Positions 21,070-36,000 of a stretch of DNA of 64,000 nt are shown piece after piece. Below the pieces are notes generated by a model. The model was not told where the DNA came from. It did not search any database and saw only the letters and a list, made by a program, of their open reading frames with translations. Every line of letters starts with the position of its first letter. Position 1 is the stretch's first letter. The stretch is taken from contig NC_133658.1 in the NCBI RefSeq assembly GCF_037893015.1, positions 881,310,893 to 881,374,892 on the forward strand. The letters are read 5' to 3'. A program made the translations under genes and the position numbers. This DNA is from Macrotis lagotis. Its lineage: Eukaryota; Chordata; Mammalia; Peramelemorphia; Peramelidae.

Positions 21070-24000
21070 CTGGTGAGGAAACAAAAAAAGAACCAGTCAT
21101 TTGTGAGGAATTCACAGATAGGATGCATAAAAATGACAACAGTTTGCTCTGTTAGAATAACCTGGGGAAGAGAAAGTTGCTGTTGCTCATAATAATACTA
21201 TTTATAGTAGCAAACAATCATTTTTGCATTTGTTTTTAGTTTCCAATATGCATCATCTCATTTGATCCCAAACCCTGAGATAATTAAATATTTTTATAAT
21301 AATTACAAAAGCCTACAGAAATCCTCATTTCATGTTTTACAAAATTGCACACACATATCATAAATCTGATTGCTTACCATCTCAGGAAGGGAGGGAGAGT
21401 GGAAGGGAGAGAGGATAGAATTTGGAACTCAAAACTTTATTAAAAGTGTTAAAAAAATGATTTTAATATGTATTTGGGGAAATATATTTAAAAAAATTTA
21501 AAAACCATTAAAAAAAGAAATAACCATTTCAGGAAATATCCAGTTTGTGGACAAAGAAATCAAATAAATCTTTTGATCACCCTAATAGACACTTACTAAG
21601 TATTTATTGACTCAACTGGTGGCCAGCACTGACTCACACATCTGCTCTGTACCAGCTCACCCGAGCTGACTCTTACCATCTGCAGGTATATTTGATCACT
21701 GAATCCATGCAAGACCAGCTGCCAACCAATGGAAAACCTTGGTATTAAGAAATTTTGCTCAATGGCATCTCTGAGAAGCATAAGAATACTAAAGAGGTGA
21801 TTCTCCCATCCCAATGGATGTGTGGATTGAGAGATGGGTTTGGGACAAGGACTATAGTCAGGAGCAGGTTGAATTAACAAAACAGGCTGAGTCTGAAAGA
21901 AGGAAAACTAGAAGCCCAAACTGACATAGTGAAAGGGAAACAAGACTTTTAACTCAAAAATGGCTCTTGTGGTCCCTGTCCAGCTGCTGCTGGCTTCTTG
22001 TGTGAAGCTGGGGACACCTGCTGGCCACATGTGGTAGAGTAGGCTGATGCAGGCTGCCCTGGGGACTTCTGCCCCATACCTGGACCATTCCTATCATGTG
22101 CCAGCGGGGAGGCCCTTCCCTCCAATGCCTCCTTCATAGCCCAGTCAGACTTGGCCTCCATATGGAAGAGCCTCCTTAAGTCACTGATCCGACCAAACAT
22201 CTCCAGTGGCTCCAATTCCCTACCGTTGCCAAGTACAATTCCATCACAAGTCATGGTGTCTGACCATGCTGTGCTGCTGCTCTCTAAAGTCCAGTGTCTT
22301 CCTATCACTTCTGGGGTCAAACACAAGGGTCTGCCTGCCACCCACGGAGGCCTCCCCCCCCCCCCCCGCCAGCCTCTGCAAATTAGCCACAAGGTCCAGC
22401 CTGCCTCCCCTCCGTTTCCCATCTCTAGGTCTGTCGTCTTCATCGCTGCCCCTCAGAGTCCCCAGTTCAAGCACCCCCCCCATCTCGACCTCTCTCCCAA
22501 CACAACCACCTCATATTTATTTTGCACATTTATTTATGTGCTATTTAATTCTGTCTTTAGCCTGGTCTAAAGCTGGATAAACACTTGTTGACTTACTCTC
22601 AACAGCCCTTGCAGTTTCCCACCCTCTGTCTCTTTGCCTTGTAAATTCTGAGTCCAGAGCCACATTGGAGCAAGTGAAGGACAAGGGTTGCTGGTGTAGC
22701 TGCCTAAGGTGAGGTCACAGAAATCAGTCCTGTTTGGCTGCAGGCTCAGGCAGCATGTCCCATCATGGAGGAAGTCACTCAAATCTATAGTCTCTGTGCC
22801 ACCAATTCCCTGAGCAGTGCCACGAAGCCCTGCTTCTACCATGAGATAACTGGAGTGTGCATGTGCCCTTTAGGCCTCTTGAGTGCAGTCTCTGCACAGG
22901 GACAGAGACCTCAGAAACAGAGTCCCAAGGAGGACAAACCTGGCACTGACCACAAGTGATTTCTCTAATACTCTCTTGGCCTTGCCCTCATTTCCTGCTG
23001 TGTTACACACTGACTGAATGAATAGGATTCTACTGGGGATATGCTGGCAGCCCAGGAAGGAACCCCGAATATACAAGTAATGAGGACTTACCTCCCCCAC
23101 TGCGTTCACCACTGGCAAGTGTCTGAGGCCCATTGTTCTGAACAGATTGAAGACTTGTGAGACATGAGTATTGGGTGAGACTGTAAATGGTGAGGGATTC
23201 ATGTATGGGGTAACATCCTGAGGAGCAAAAGTGGAAGCAGATTACCTACTACTAGTCACAGTTATGAAAGAGAAGCCTGTAAGGGGGTTAGCCCTGGTTT
23301 AGTGTCTGACCTGTGGCACAAACGAGTCACTTCCCTTCTTGTGCTAAATTAAGCTGTAGGGGAATTGCTGTTGTGCACACCAAGGCAGGGAGGGACTACC
23401 CTGGATGACATCCCGGCTCTGGACCCCTCCCCTAAACTAGGCACCAAGAGACCCCAGCATCGAGTGGCACTGACCAAGGCAGACTCATTATAGTGGAGTC
23501 TACCCTCTGATGCCAATCTCATCTCACTTTCTCCAAGTTCCCCTCCCAAGTCCTGAAGGGATCCCCCCTTACCACAATCATCCGGGGGTTCAGCAGAGTC
23601 AAGTCCAGGTCGTGGATGTCTGGATAGCGGGGATAATCCTCGGCCATCTCAGCATAGGAGAGCCGAGGCTGGCTAGCACTCTGCAGGACAAACCATGACA
23701 GTGTGCCATCAAACACTTCCTTCTAAAGAGGTTGTTCCACTTATTAGCTGGAACTTTAGTTATGGCAGACTAGTTATCTGCCATAACACCATCCCACTAC
23801 CTTGAGAAACTGAAAAAAGTCCTCCTCAGTACATCATTATCAATTAACACTGCCTCCATCCCATGGCTCCCTCAACAGAGAAGCTAAATAACTCCCAGTG
23901 CACGTCAGAATGATTCCAAACTCAGTTTGATGTAAAAGGCCCCATGTAAAATGGAGTATCTTACTCATCCAACCTATCTCTTATGATGCTAGATAGCAAC

Positions 24001-27000
24001 TTGGTACCATGAGAAGAATGCTGGCTTTGAAGACTTAGATTCATATCTTGGCTCTGTCATTTCCTAACTCTCAAATCTTGCCAAGTCCCCTTTCCTCTAT
24101 GGTCTTAGCTTCCTCATCTATAAAATGGCACCAGAAAAGGGGAGGAAGGAAGAAGTTGGAATTGACAGTCTTGAAGGTTTCTTCTTTCTTATGCTGTTTC
24201 TTCCCCATATCTACCTTCCAATCTGACTAGCTAGGTTTCCTCAGTACCTCAACATGATGAAATTATATGCTAATAGTTTCTCTGCATTGTGAGAAACAAA
24301 AAACCTAGGCATCTGATCTGCTATCATTAACATCTGTCTCCCCATTCCAATTCTGAAACTCCATGGGCTGAAGAGCCAGACTCCAAATGCAAGTAACTTA
24401 GGAGTTAAAGTCTCTGAAGAAGGAACCTTCTGAATCTGACTTCATACAGCTCACCCAAGGGTTTCTGTCAATACTTATAGCTGGGCAATGTGCAGGAGGT
24501 CATTTTGGAAAGGAAAATTGGCAAAACGTAAAAAGTGATTTAAAAAATCTTTAAGAATCATTTAAAAGTAAGGGAGTTGCACTGACCAGGTAAAAAAACC
24601 TGTGAATAATTTCAGCCACCTCCTAGAGAAAAATTCCCAGCCAGAATTAATGTGACTTCTTTTGAAAAAGCCAATGTAAGGAAATTATGTAAATCCAAGT
24701 ACAAGTACTGTCATTAAAAAGAAAAACAAACTCTATAGTACAAGACCAGAGACCATCAAGAAGACCCAAAGATCACACCTGGAGTAAGCACTGGCCCAGA
24801 AATCACTGTCCCTACTTTTTTGCCCACGAGGAAACAACTCAACATAGGAAGAAAACAATGATAAAGTCACCGTCACTGAGGACTCATCTCTTTTTTTGGG
24901 GCATAGCCATCAGAATTCAAGAATCTATTATGAAGTAAGACTTACTGACTGACTTTCAGAATAACAAACTCCTCGGACCAGCAATGTGACAAGCTGAGAT
25001 CGAAGAATCAAACCATGAAAGGTCAACGGGCGGAAACGTTCCTCCATAGTCCAGTCTTCACTGGGGGACTGGTCAGGGTAAAGGTTAGGGTAGGGAGTAT
25101 ATCTGTATTAAAAATCAGAGTAAACACTGTTTACCCCAAGCATTTCATTGCAAAAAGAAACATTTCTATGTCCCTGAAGACAACTTGTTACTTCACTGAC
25201 AGAAGGAATAGGGACTAAAACACCAGAAGAATAACCCAGATAAGCAGTTAGCAACCCCAGAGCTTGCCAGGAGTCTCACCTCCTCTCCAGCATCTGCTGC
25301 AGGAGGTCCTCCTTCTCAGTTGGCTCCTCTGTGGCTATGTGTTCATCACACATGTTACGGAGCTCACTGGATGGGTAGGATTTCATGGACTGGCTCCTTT
25401 TGCGTTGCTCACCAGCCCGGGTGAGAATGCTGGATTTCTAAGAGAGGGAGAAGAGGTGTACAAGGAGGATAGAGCTCAGTGGAAAGAGAAGGGGGAAAGG
25501 AAGGATTATGGACTATCTCTCTTGACCAAACTCTGATGAAGCCAACCTGAACGGCCCTAAGTTTTGGATAAGACTTCAGGTTTAAAGAGATAGCCTTTTG
25601 GTATGTATCACCAGAGAAGAAAGGGCAAATCTTCTGGTGGTATCCTGTAATTAAAGGCTTAGATGTAGATGTAGAGAGCTGCCCATAGCAGTTAACAGTT
25701 TAGGAGAATCATAAAATATTAGCTTTATTTATTTTCTTATGTGCATACTTGCTGGGAGCAAAGGTATTCAGATCCAATTCTGGGGGTGAAATAGTAACAG
25801 TATTTTCACACTGCAATATGAAGACATAAAAAATTTTCTCATCTTCAATGAGAGTGAGATTTCATGTCAATGAAATCAGAGACTGCTGAAATACATAGAT
25901 ATATAGTGTCCAGACAACTTCCAACTCAAAGGACAATTAACTCCATTTTCATCTTCCCTTTCCCAACGCAAATCTGTTTTCCTTACCTTGAATTTTATGT
26001 TGTTACTGATCAACTGGTTTCCTTTCATGAACTCCTTCTCATTGCCCCGATTCTCTGTCACCACGGGAAATGCATGGTGGACTGTGGTTCGCAGGATGCT
26101 GACCAAAGATTGGATGCGTGTATGTGGATAGACGTATGTCAGGTTGGGCTCCATGATATCGCTAGCTCTCAACCTGGGAGGGTGTAGACAACCAACTTAG
26201 AAACTAAGCTAGATTGTTCTTTTGTCAATATCATTTTGTTTTGTTGTCAATAACATTTTTAATGAATCATTCATAGCTCCACTATAAGTCTAACAGGCCC
26301 CACAACACTGAATTTTATCATTTTTAGCTCTCTGTCACATTAGTGGGCAAAAATACAGTCATTTAAAATTATCTTAATTTTAATTTCTCTGATAATTAAG
26401 AGAGTTTGAACAATTTTTCAGATTGTTGAATTTCCTCTTTTAAGACTGCCTATTATTTACTGGGAAAGGTATTTATTCTTATACATTTGAATCAATTCCA
26501 TATTGGTTTTAAGTTTCATTTTTATCAGATATTTTTATGGTGAAACATTTTCCCAATCATTTTCTTATTTTGGAAGCACTGCTTTCTGTTGAACATAAAT
26601 TTCATTACGTTGTTTCCTATAACTTAATATTCTCCTCTTCTCCACAACGAGTATAGATAAAAAAGCCATTCCACCTTATAATTTATTTTTTTGATGAGTC
26701 TAAAAGAGCCACCATTTTAAATTAAGGATACATCAAGTCTGAACAATTATGGCTGGGAAATTTTGAGTGTTGCTACACAAGTCTAATAATACATTGGGCT
26801 ATCAAAGCTCTTCTGCTGTCTTTGTAATTAAGCCTTTTTTTTTCTAACAACTCATTTTCCTAGTCCATTTTTAGTGTTCTAAACCCAGAAGTCTTTCCTT
26901 TGACCTGTGGTATTTTCTACTTGGAAAATTTAGAATAAGAAGGACCCAGTGCCTCACTTGTCCATTTCCACTTCTGTCTCCCACTCAAGAAGTGGCACCC

Positions 27001-30000
27001 CTCGCAGTCCCACATGGATGTCATAAATGCCTTTGTTGAAGAAGTCCCCAGTCCACTTGGCTACCTGCCATACAAAACAAAGATCTGAGAGTATCCAGAC
27101 AGAAAGTAAACCAACCCATTCACTGGAGAAGGGATAGGAGGTATTTACCATTAAAGTGATCATAATGGGAAGCCCGTAAGTGATCTCATTGGTAGATTCT
27201 ATCAGGATGACTGTAAGACTGATGGTCATTCGGACAACACCACCCAAGAAAGCTGCAGCACCAATCAAGGCAAAGGTCCCTGAATAGATGTGGCCCAATC
27301 CAATGTAGCTAGTAGGGATTGAGGTCAAAGATATGAATTAGGATTGCATGGTTGCTGAGGTGAGGAGCAAGGGAAGAAATAATACTACAACACATGCATA
27401 CAGACACACATGCATGAATATGCACAAAGAGCACCTTTTCAGGATGTTGGCAACTAAGCGTCCAAAAGCAGCTCCACAGAGCAGGGAGGGCACAAAGAGG
27501 CCACTTGGAACTGACATGCCATAGGTCCAACATGAGAGTAAGAAGTAGAGGATAAAGAACAAGGCCAGCGTGATGGGGCTGAAAGTACCTGTAAGACAAA
27601 AGAACAGCCCAAACTGATAAAACCACCCTAAACCAGCTCAGCTCACCACCTCAAGGCCACAGACTCAGTCCTGCCATTGCTTAGAATTCCTGGGGGAGGC
27701 CTGTGTCCACTCCCATGGAAAAGGCTCTTCAGCCTGGCTGGGAGATAATGATGGGCTGGCATTGGACAAGGTAGGGCTGGGGGGTCTGTTGGACTCTGTC
27801 TTTTGAAACTCACCCTCTTGGTGAAAGAGTTGCAGGATGGCAGATTCTTGGGGATTGAAAAATAGTGTTGCCATGTCATTGTAGGTCTCATTGGGGCAAA
27901 AAAAAGTTTTGATGCTTGAATTCACGTCTTCTGAAGTAACCTGATGATGGGGAACCAAACAGCTGTTAGATGGCCAGGTAGCCTGCCAAGGCACCCTCTC
28001 ACTTGGATGTTATCTGAAGAGAAAGTCAGGCCTGGAGGCTCTCCCTACCAATTAAGTGGGCAGCAAAATATGAAGCCAGGTACTAAAACACAAGTAATTC
28101 CAACTGAGGCCATCTTCCTTACAGGAAATGCTTGTGAAAATGAGAAAAACAAGCAATAAAAGTTACCCAGGCTGTCTCTCAACCTATCCATTTATATGGA
28201 GTGCACCAATTGAAATATTCAGTTGCTTTGGTGGCCAACAATCAACTCTGAATTAGGGTCACACGGACCTCTGGAAGGATGGAGCGGTCATAGGAGAGAG
28301 AAAAGGCTTAGACTTCTATGGGGATTTGTACTTAATCATGCAAATGAGGTTGGGACATATTTTGAATCAAAGAAGATACTTTAATTCCAGGAAAGAAGTC
28401 TGCTTTATTTGCTACTAGGAAGAAATACCATGTTTTTGGATTTTCTTTCCTGTGCTTCTATTTTTTGTTTATGCTGACTGAAAATCCAAGTTGGGGGGGT
28501 TCTCAGTACATTCACATTGCTCTCTCTAATCAGTTCCCCTTTCCATCCTCACTAGGATGGAAATATTTCAATATTTCCCTCAATATTTCATGATTGAGAG
28601 CTCCCTCTCTCCCCTTCTCCCTCTACCCCTTTTCTCCCTGAACCTTCCTAGGTTGACTCTCCCCCCTCCCCTAAGAACATTAGTCCTTGGAAACTTCCTG
28701 AGGCCAGTGGAAGTCTTTGAAATATGCTTTCTCTTGAGTCACTGTTTTCTTTCCCTTCTCTATCTATCACAAGTCCTAAGATCTCCTTAAACAATATTCT
28801 GAAGCATTACATGCACACATGCATGAATATGCACAAAGAGCACCTTTTCAGAATGTTGGCAACTAAGCATTTCTGGGGGTTAATAACACAGCTATATTGA
28901 AGGGACTGATGGAAAAAAGGGCCTGGAGGACTCCTGTGACCTTCCAGTCAGTTCCAAGGGCTATATGGGGAGAGTGGGAAGCAGATTCACGATGATGGGG
29001 CTAGGGTTCGTCACCATTTTCCATTAAGAGGGATGTCACAGTATATGTATATCATGGAACACTATTGTTCTGTTAGAAACCAGGAGGGATGAGAATTCAG
29101 GGAAACCTGGAAGGATTTGCATGAACTGAGGCTGAGGACATGAGCAGAACCAGAAAAACACTGAACACCCTAAAAGCAACATGGGGGTGATGATCAACCT
29201 TGATGGACTCCCTCATTCCATCAGTGCAACAGTCAGGGACAATGTTGAACTAACTGCAATGGGGAATACCATCTGTATCCAGAGAAAAAACTGGAGTTTG
29301 AACAAAGACCAAAGACTATCACCTTCAATTTAGAAAAAAAAAAAAACCTGTTATCTTATTATGTAATTTTTCTGTCTCTTATACTTTTTCTTCCTTAAGG
29401 ATATGATTTCTCTCTCATCACATTCAATTTATTTTTATTTTGTTTTTTTATTTTATTTTATCACATTCAATTTAGATCAATGTATACCATAGAAACAATG
29501 TAAAGATTAACAGACTGCCTTCTGGGGTGGGGTGGGGGAAGGGAAGCAAGAATAGGGGAAAAATTGTAAAACTCAAAATAAATAAAAATTTTTCTAAAAA
29601 GAAAAGAGGGATGTCACCTACTGATCAAAGATTTGGCTGATAAGCCAAGTTGGCAAAGGATTAAGAACAAAATGAGGGGCGGCTAGGTGGCGCAGTGGAT
29701 AAAGCACCGGCCCTGGAGTCAGGAGTACCTGGGTTCAAATCTGGTCTCAGACACTTAATAATTACCTAGCTGTGTGGCCTTGGGCAAGCCACTTAACCCC
29801 ATTTGCCTTGCAAAAAAAAAAAAAAAAAGAACAAAATGAGGAGGAATGAGTCTTGAATGCCATAGGGTATCAAGGACTCCACAGAGTTGCTGAACCATGA
29901 TGAGAGAGGTAAAACCATTATGGGCAGAATTGGAAATTGGTCTTTCAGAGAGGGAGGTACCAACATGAAAAGAATGAGGAGGGGGATCTTGAAAAAGAGC

Positions 30001-33000
30001 TAGGGCAATTCCACAAGCTCTGAGGCCTTGCTGGAAGAGTTCAGCTGACTTGGGGCTGAGAAGAGAGAAGCAGAAGCAAGCTCCTCACCTAGGCATGTTC
30101 TAGGCTTGTTCTGGGCTCAGAGGCTTGTCACCAAAAGGGGCTTTCTCCACTTTGCCCTACTCCTTGGAGGATAGCCACCCTCAGTTCAACAGACCAGAAT
30201 TCTGGCCTGCTCTCTCTCCCTAGGGCTGCAGCTGGTTGAGGCTTCTGCATCCTAGGTAGAGCTTCTGCTCCTTGGTACTATACCTGTGGCTGGAAGGAGT
30301 CATTGCCACTCCTACTTGCAGAGGATATTTGCCGGCACTCGCCCAAAACCATGGAAGCCACAAATACCACAACCGTGGTCATCAGACACACCAACAAGCT
30401 TTCCAAGACTCTAGGAACAAAACACAAACCAGATTCTGTTTTTTAAAAGGGCTCCTGAGGAAAACAAGACTGATCTCTCCGAATATCCTTCTCTTATGAC
30501 GCCCCTCACCCCCCAGCCCTCCTGCCCCTGCCAAGGCAGCTGTTTCCTGTGCTCAGGCCGCAGGGAAGGACAGTGGGCAGCTGCCCATGAACCACACAGT
30601 GAGTAGGACCTGAATGAATAACATGCTCACTTCTCCTAAGCTTCCAAATGACCAGTCCAGAGATAGAACCACTCAAGGAACAGAAACTGATTTAACTCAA
30701 GTTGGGGCTTTGTTCTGCTGTCTCACACTCCAGGAGGGCTGGTCCTGTCTAACAAACTGGAGTGGAGATTTGGGGGCATCAAGGGCACATCCCCAGTAGC
30801 TCCCATCCCTCTCCATGTTTGACTCCACTCTCTCCTACAAAGTTAAAAGAGCCCCGCCAGGTAAGGAGGCGGTGGTGGCAGCACAGGTACCTGACAAGCT
30901 TAGGTTTCGGGTGCACGTTTCGCATCCGGTACTTTGCGAGCCTCTTGTTCAGACAGTTGAATGTGGCTCCAAGGAGGCCCCCAATGACCCCCATCACGAT
31001 GAAGAAACCCAAATCCACAGCTGTCCAGAGGTGACATTTTTTATCAGAGTCAGAGCACTGAGAGAAGAAGGGAGAGGGAGAGAGAGAAAACCAGCATGCA
31101 GTGAACACAAAGGAGAACAGAACAGAGGGAGAGAGCCAAGACAGAAGCAAGCACATGCTCTTCTAGAGCCAACAAGATTCAAGAAAGTAAAGGCCACATC
31201 CCTCCAAGATTCACATCCCCCCAGCATCCTAAGCAGCCTTCCCAACCCACCCAGCCAGTGCCAGTTCAGACCAATCCCCCCGACCTCTTGCTGTGCCAGG
31301 CCCAATCCAGGCTCTGTGGATGCTGCCACCCCACAGCACCGCACCGTGCTGCCACCTCCTCCGCCTCCTAGCTGCTGAGGATCTGGTCAAAGCAAACGTC
31401 TCCTGCCAGGAGGTCATGGTTCAAAGGGAGCCCTCCAACTGTCAACTCCCTGTCTCTCTCCCACTCCCAGTTGCCAAGAGACAGACCTTTCTCTTCAATA
31501 CTACTCTCCATCCCTATTCATCTTCCAAGGCCTGTTTCCTCCTTCATCCATCTCACATAATGAGATGACCCTTTTTCTCCAGGTAAACTCCTCTCAACCT
31601 ACAAGGAATCACCCCTCCCCCTTCATCATCCTCACTCTCTCCAGTCTTGGTCTGGCTGCTCCCCTGCAGCCTACAAACATGGCTGCATTTTCCCCATCCT
31701 TGAAACTCATCTGATCCAAGCTTCTCTGATAGCTGTCAGTCCATCTTTTTCCTCCCTTCTGTGGCAGTACTCCTTGAGGTGGTGCTCTACAATAAATAGT
31801 CCTAAGTCCTTTCCTCTTTTTCTTCTTCACTCTCTGTAGTCTGGTTTCTGACCCCATCATTCAACAGAAACTCCTCTCTCCACCCCAAAGTTACTAGGGA
31901 TCTCTTAAACCACCAAAGCTCTTTCCTCAGCCCTTCTCCTTCATGCCCTCTCTGCAGTCTCTGACACTGGGGATCATGCTTTCCTCCTTGACACCCCTCT
32001 CTCCTGGACTCCTCTGCAGTCTCCTTCTTGATATTCACCTAAATCATGGTCTTCTCCATCTGCTTCTCCACGTGGGTGATCTTATCATCTCCCATGAATT
32101 TAATACCCATCTCTATGCTGACTCTTCTCAAATCTACTTATTTTGTCCTTTTCTCTCTATTGACCTCTGGGCAACAATCTCCTACGGGACATCTTGAAGT
32201 AATGTCTCATAGAGAGCATAAGCTCAACACAATCCAAACTAAACTCATGACCTTTCTTCCAAATCTCCCTCATTTAACTGGGCCTGTGGAGGGCACTCCT
32301 ATCATCCCAGTTCCTCAGGTTCAGAACCTGTGGTCATCCTTGGTTCTTCACCCACTATCCAATCTGTGGGCAGGCCTGTCGATTTTCCCATTGGAACACC
32401 CTTCCCCTGGAGCTCATCTCTTCTGACAATGACACTATCATGGAGAAGGCCTATTAGCAGTCTGCTGGCTTGTTTGTCTACCACAAGCCTCTCTCCATTC
32501 CAGTCCATTCAAGTGCCAGTCTGACCATACCATTCCCTTTCCCAGCCCTTCCCTCACCTGCAATGACACCCTATCAGCTCCAGGATAAAATACAAAATCC
32601 AGTTTGGTGTCCAAAATCCATTTCTTATCTGCCACCCAGACAGACTTCTTACATTTATCCCCCTACTCTAGGAATCAATGCTAGTGGTCTCCTTTGCACA
32701 AGACCTTCCATCTTCAGACTCAGGGTCTTTTCCCTGGCTATCCCCTATGTCTGGATGTTTCTCCTCCTGATTTCCCTGCCTTCCTTCAAGTTCCCCTTCT
32801 ACACAAAGTCTTTTCTGATCCTCCATTCTAGCGTCCCCCTCCTTTGATTAACTACAATTTATTTTGCATGCAGTTTGTTGTACATAATTGTTTGCATGTT
32901 GTCTCCTACACCGGACTGTGAATTTCCAGAGGACAGTGACCATCTTTCATCTTTCTCTGTATCCCCAAACACTCATTCAGTAGGTGCTGAATAAGTGAAT

Positions 33001-36000
33001 GCTTCTTGATCCCCAATGCTGCTTCCAGACCCTTAACTACTATCATGACTGAAATTTGTTCAATCAAAAATGATTACCCAATACAGATACTGGTAACTAT
33101 TTCCCTCTGACACACAACAGTCTCTTTTCCTGTTTTTTTTTTTAAATCCCCAAAGAATTGAGTACCTAATTTGGAATCTCTCAACTCTTGCCTTCATATT
33201 AGGCCCTCAAGTACCAAAACTTCCCATTTCTTCAATCTATTCGATTTCAACTAAAAAGAGACAACCTTGATGTTGCCATACCCACTAGCACCCCACTTTC
33301 ATGTTCTTGAGTGTCACTTTTTTTGATGTCAATCTTTTAGGAGTCTACCTTTCCTGCTCTCTTATGACTGCTTATTTAGTTCTTCCTATTTATATATAAC
33401 CTCTAATCCCTCTAGCCCTCCATTCTTTTTCAGGCTATATACACTCTTCCTCCTTCTCAATTTCAATTCATTGGTAAAATAGTTAGACCTATATACTATC
33501 TACACTAAACTCCACACTATCATCCAGTCTTAAATCATTTACTAATTGCAGATCATGCTGTGCCAACTGCCAACCCTGATTCCTCTTACCATTAGCTTCC
33601 TTTGTACTTATTCAAATAGAGCCTTGGAAGTCATGAAAACTATGCTGTTTGGCTCCGCTATAAATTTCTGTACAAAGCAATCCAACTACTTTTCCCAAAC
33701 TATTATCTCTCCCACTCTCTGGCTATTCTAAACTTTCTCCTCCCTCTTCAAGTCTTCCACAACCCCTCCCCTCCCCAACCCTCTAAAGCTAGGACTTGGA
33801 AACTGCACTTCACCAAAGATTTAGGTCATCTGCCAAGAGCTCTTTCCTTCCATTTCCTATAACTCATATCTCCCCCCACAGCATGTCATCCACTCTAGGC
33901 CCAGATAAAGGGGTGGACCTTATTTGCCACGGTCAACTCTCCTATGTACATCCTTGGTCCTCCCCCTATCCTGGCCATCTAAACTAGGTACTTCTTCTTG
34001 CTTCTAAACCTTCTGCAATATGGCTTCTAATCTCATCATTCAATTGAAACCGCCCTCTCCCAATTTACTGTTGATTTTCTGATTGCCAAATGTCATGGCC
34101 ATTTTTTCTAGTACTTTTTAAATCCCTGCACCACTTGCCTGTTTCCACTTAGATAACCTTGCCTCTCTGCTTTCATGACACTTCATTCTCCTGCTCTCCA
34201 CCTCCCTGTTTCCTTTCCTTTTCCCTCTTTTTCAGTTTCTTTTGCTGAGTTTTCATCAACATCAGGCCAACTAACTGCGGGTGTCTAAGGTTCTATCCTG
34301 GACTCTTCTCTTTTCTCATTTGGTGATCTCATCAGCTCTCTAGGTAGACAATTCCCAGAATTCTATATCTGGCCTGACTCTCCTATAATATAGCTCCAGT
34401 CCCACATGACCAAGTGCCAAGTGGACATCATGGTGGCATCTCAAACTTAACATGTCCAAAACAAAACTTGATACCTTTTCCCCAAAACTCTCTGAATTCT
34501 CCTATTTATGTCTCAGTCACCCATGCTCACAAGCTCAGCAACATCCTTAATTCCATAGTCTTACTTCCTGTCCACACTCATTAAATCTCCGGTAAATGGC
34601 CCCTCCTCTCAGTCCCACAGCCACCTCTCACCTGGTCTATGACAACAGACCTCTACTTCAACTCCTTGCTTCCAGTTCAGTGGAAAAAGGGATTTTCTAA
34701 AGCATAGATCTGAGCAGATTACTCCACTGCTCAATGAACTCCCATGGCCCATATTAAGTCCCTTGTTTAGCATAGAAAATTCTTTGCCTGCTGGCTCCCT
34801 CCTACTGTCCAGTATCCTGATATTCCCTTTCACATACTCTACACGATCTAGTATAGACATCTACATGTCTCTCCTTATGTGCAACACCTAGCCCCCTCCT
34901 CTCCTCTCTGTGCCTTTGTAACCTGCAACCTCCAATCCTGGATTGCCTGTTGTCTTCACCTCTATCTCCAAATCCCTGGCTGCCTTTAGACTCTGCTGCA
35001 GTTTCATCTTTTCATGATGTTTGTCCTTCATTCTGGGAAAGAAGGCCATAACATCAGGGAGGTGACACTATGACAAGCACATAAATTATTTTTGAGTGAG
35101 GGAGGGCTGTGCTCAGGCACCAGCCTCACTTTCTCCTCCAGAGTCACCTGGGTCCAGTGGCCAGATATGAATCAGGTCAACTGGAGATGGGGCTGAATGC
35201 AAGATGATCAGGGTTAAGTGACTTATCCAAGGTCACAGAGCTAGTGTCAAGTGTCTGAGGTCAGATTTGAACTCTCATTCTCCCTGACTATAAGGCCAGC
35301 AAACCTCCTGCCTTTATTGGCTCTGCCTGTGGTAAAGCCTTCCCCCATGAATCTGCTTTCCATTGTACCCTGTATGAATCTTATATGTAACTATTTCTTT
35401 ATAAGTTGTCACTCTCTATTAAAAAAGAAACTCCCTGAGGGCAGGGCCCATGTTTACCCTTCTTTGGACCTCACATTTTAGGACAGGTTAAACTGACTAA
35501 CTAGGAAGAAATAAGACTTGGATTTTTTGGTCCAGATAGTCCTTCTGACTGTTGTTCTTTGGCACATTCATTAAGATTGATTTTTCAGGGAGCAACTATA
35601 AAACATTGGTGGCTGAGATTGACACTAACCTTAAACTCCCCAAAATTCAGTAACCCGGGGAGCTGGAAGGCACCCCAACTTCCAAACTGGATTCCAGAGC
35701 GAAAGAAGTTCAAGGTGAATGTGGCAGACATGGAACAAAAGAGCTAGAGAGAGGAGAGAGAAAATGAGAACTGAAGAGTGACAAGTTTGCCTTTCTGAGT
35801 GACATTTCCTCCCAGAAGTCAGGAAAGAGAACAGCCAGGGCACAGAAGAGAACCCCAGAAACAGGGACTAGGAATAGGATATACTAATGGAAAAAGCCCA
35901 GGATTCTAGCTGTTCACTGGGTAGCCAACAGAGGGGCTTCTTCCTCAGACCAGGGGATACCTGAAGTCCCCTCCAGGTCTGTGGTCCTGGCTAGGAGATG

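Noticed and set aside
21949-22570. Overlapping plus- and minus-strand open frames of up to 164 codons in CLCN6 intron 22
   Set aside because: No recognisable protein or splice context. Parts (about 22480-22590) resemble L2 3' text, and a C homopolymer is present.
29677-29750. tRNA-like sequence with A and B boxes
   Set aside because: It is the head of a SINE with a poly-A tail and target-site duplication, not a tRNA gene; other copies lie throughout the window.
30815-31378. Plus-strand open frame of 187 codons over CLCN6 exon 12
   Set aside because: It is the antisense shadow of exon 12 and its flanking intron, with a low-complexity end.
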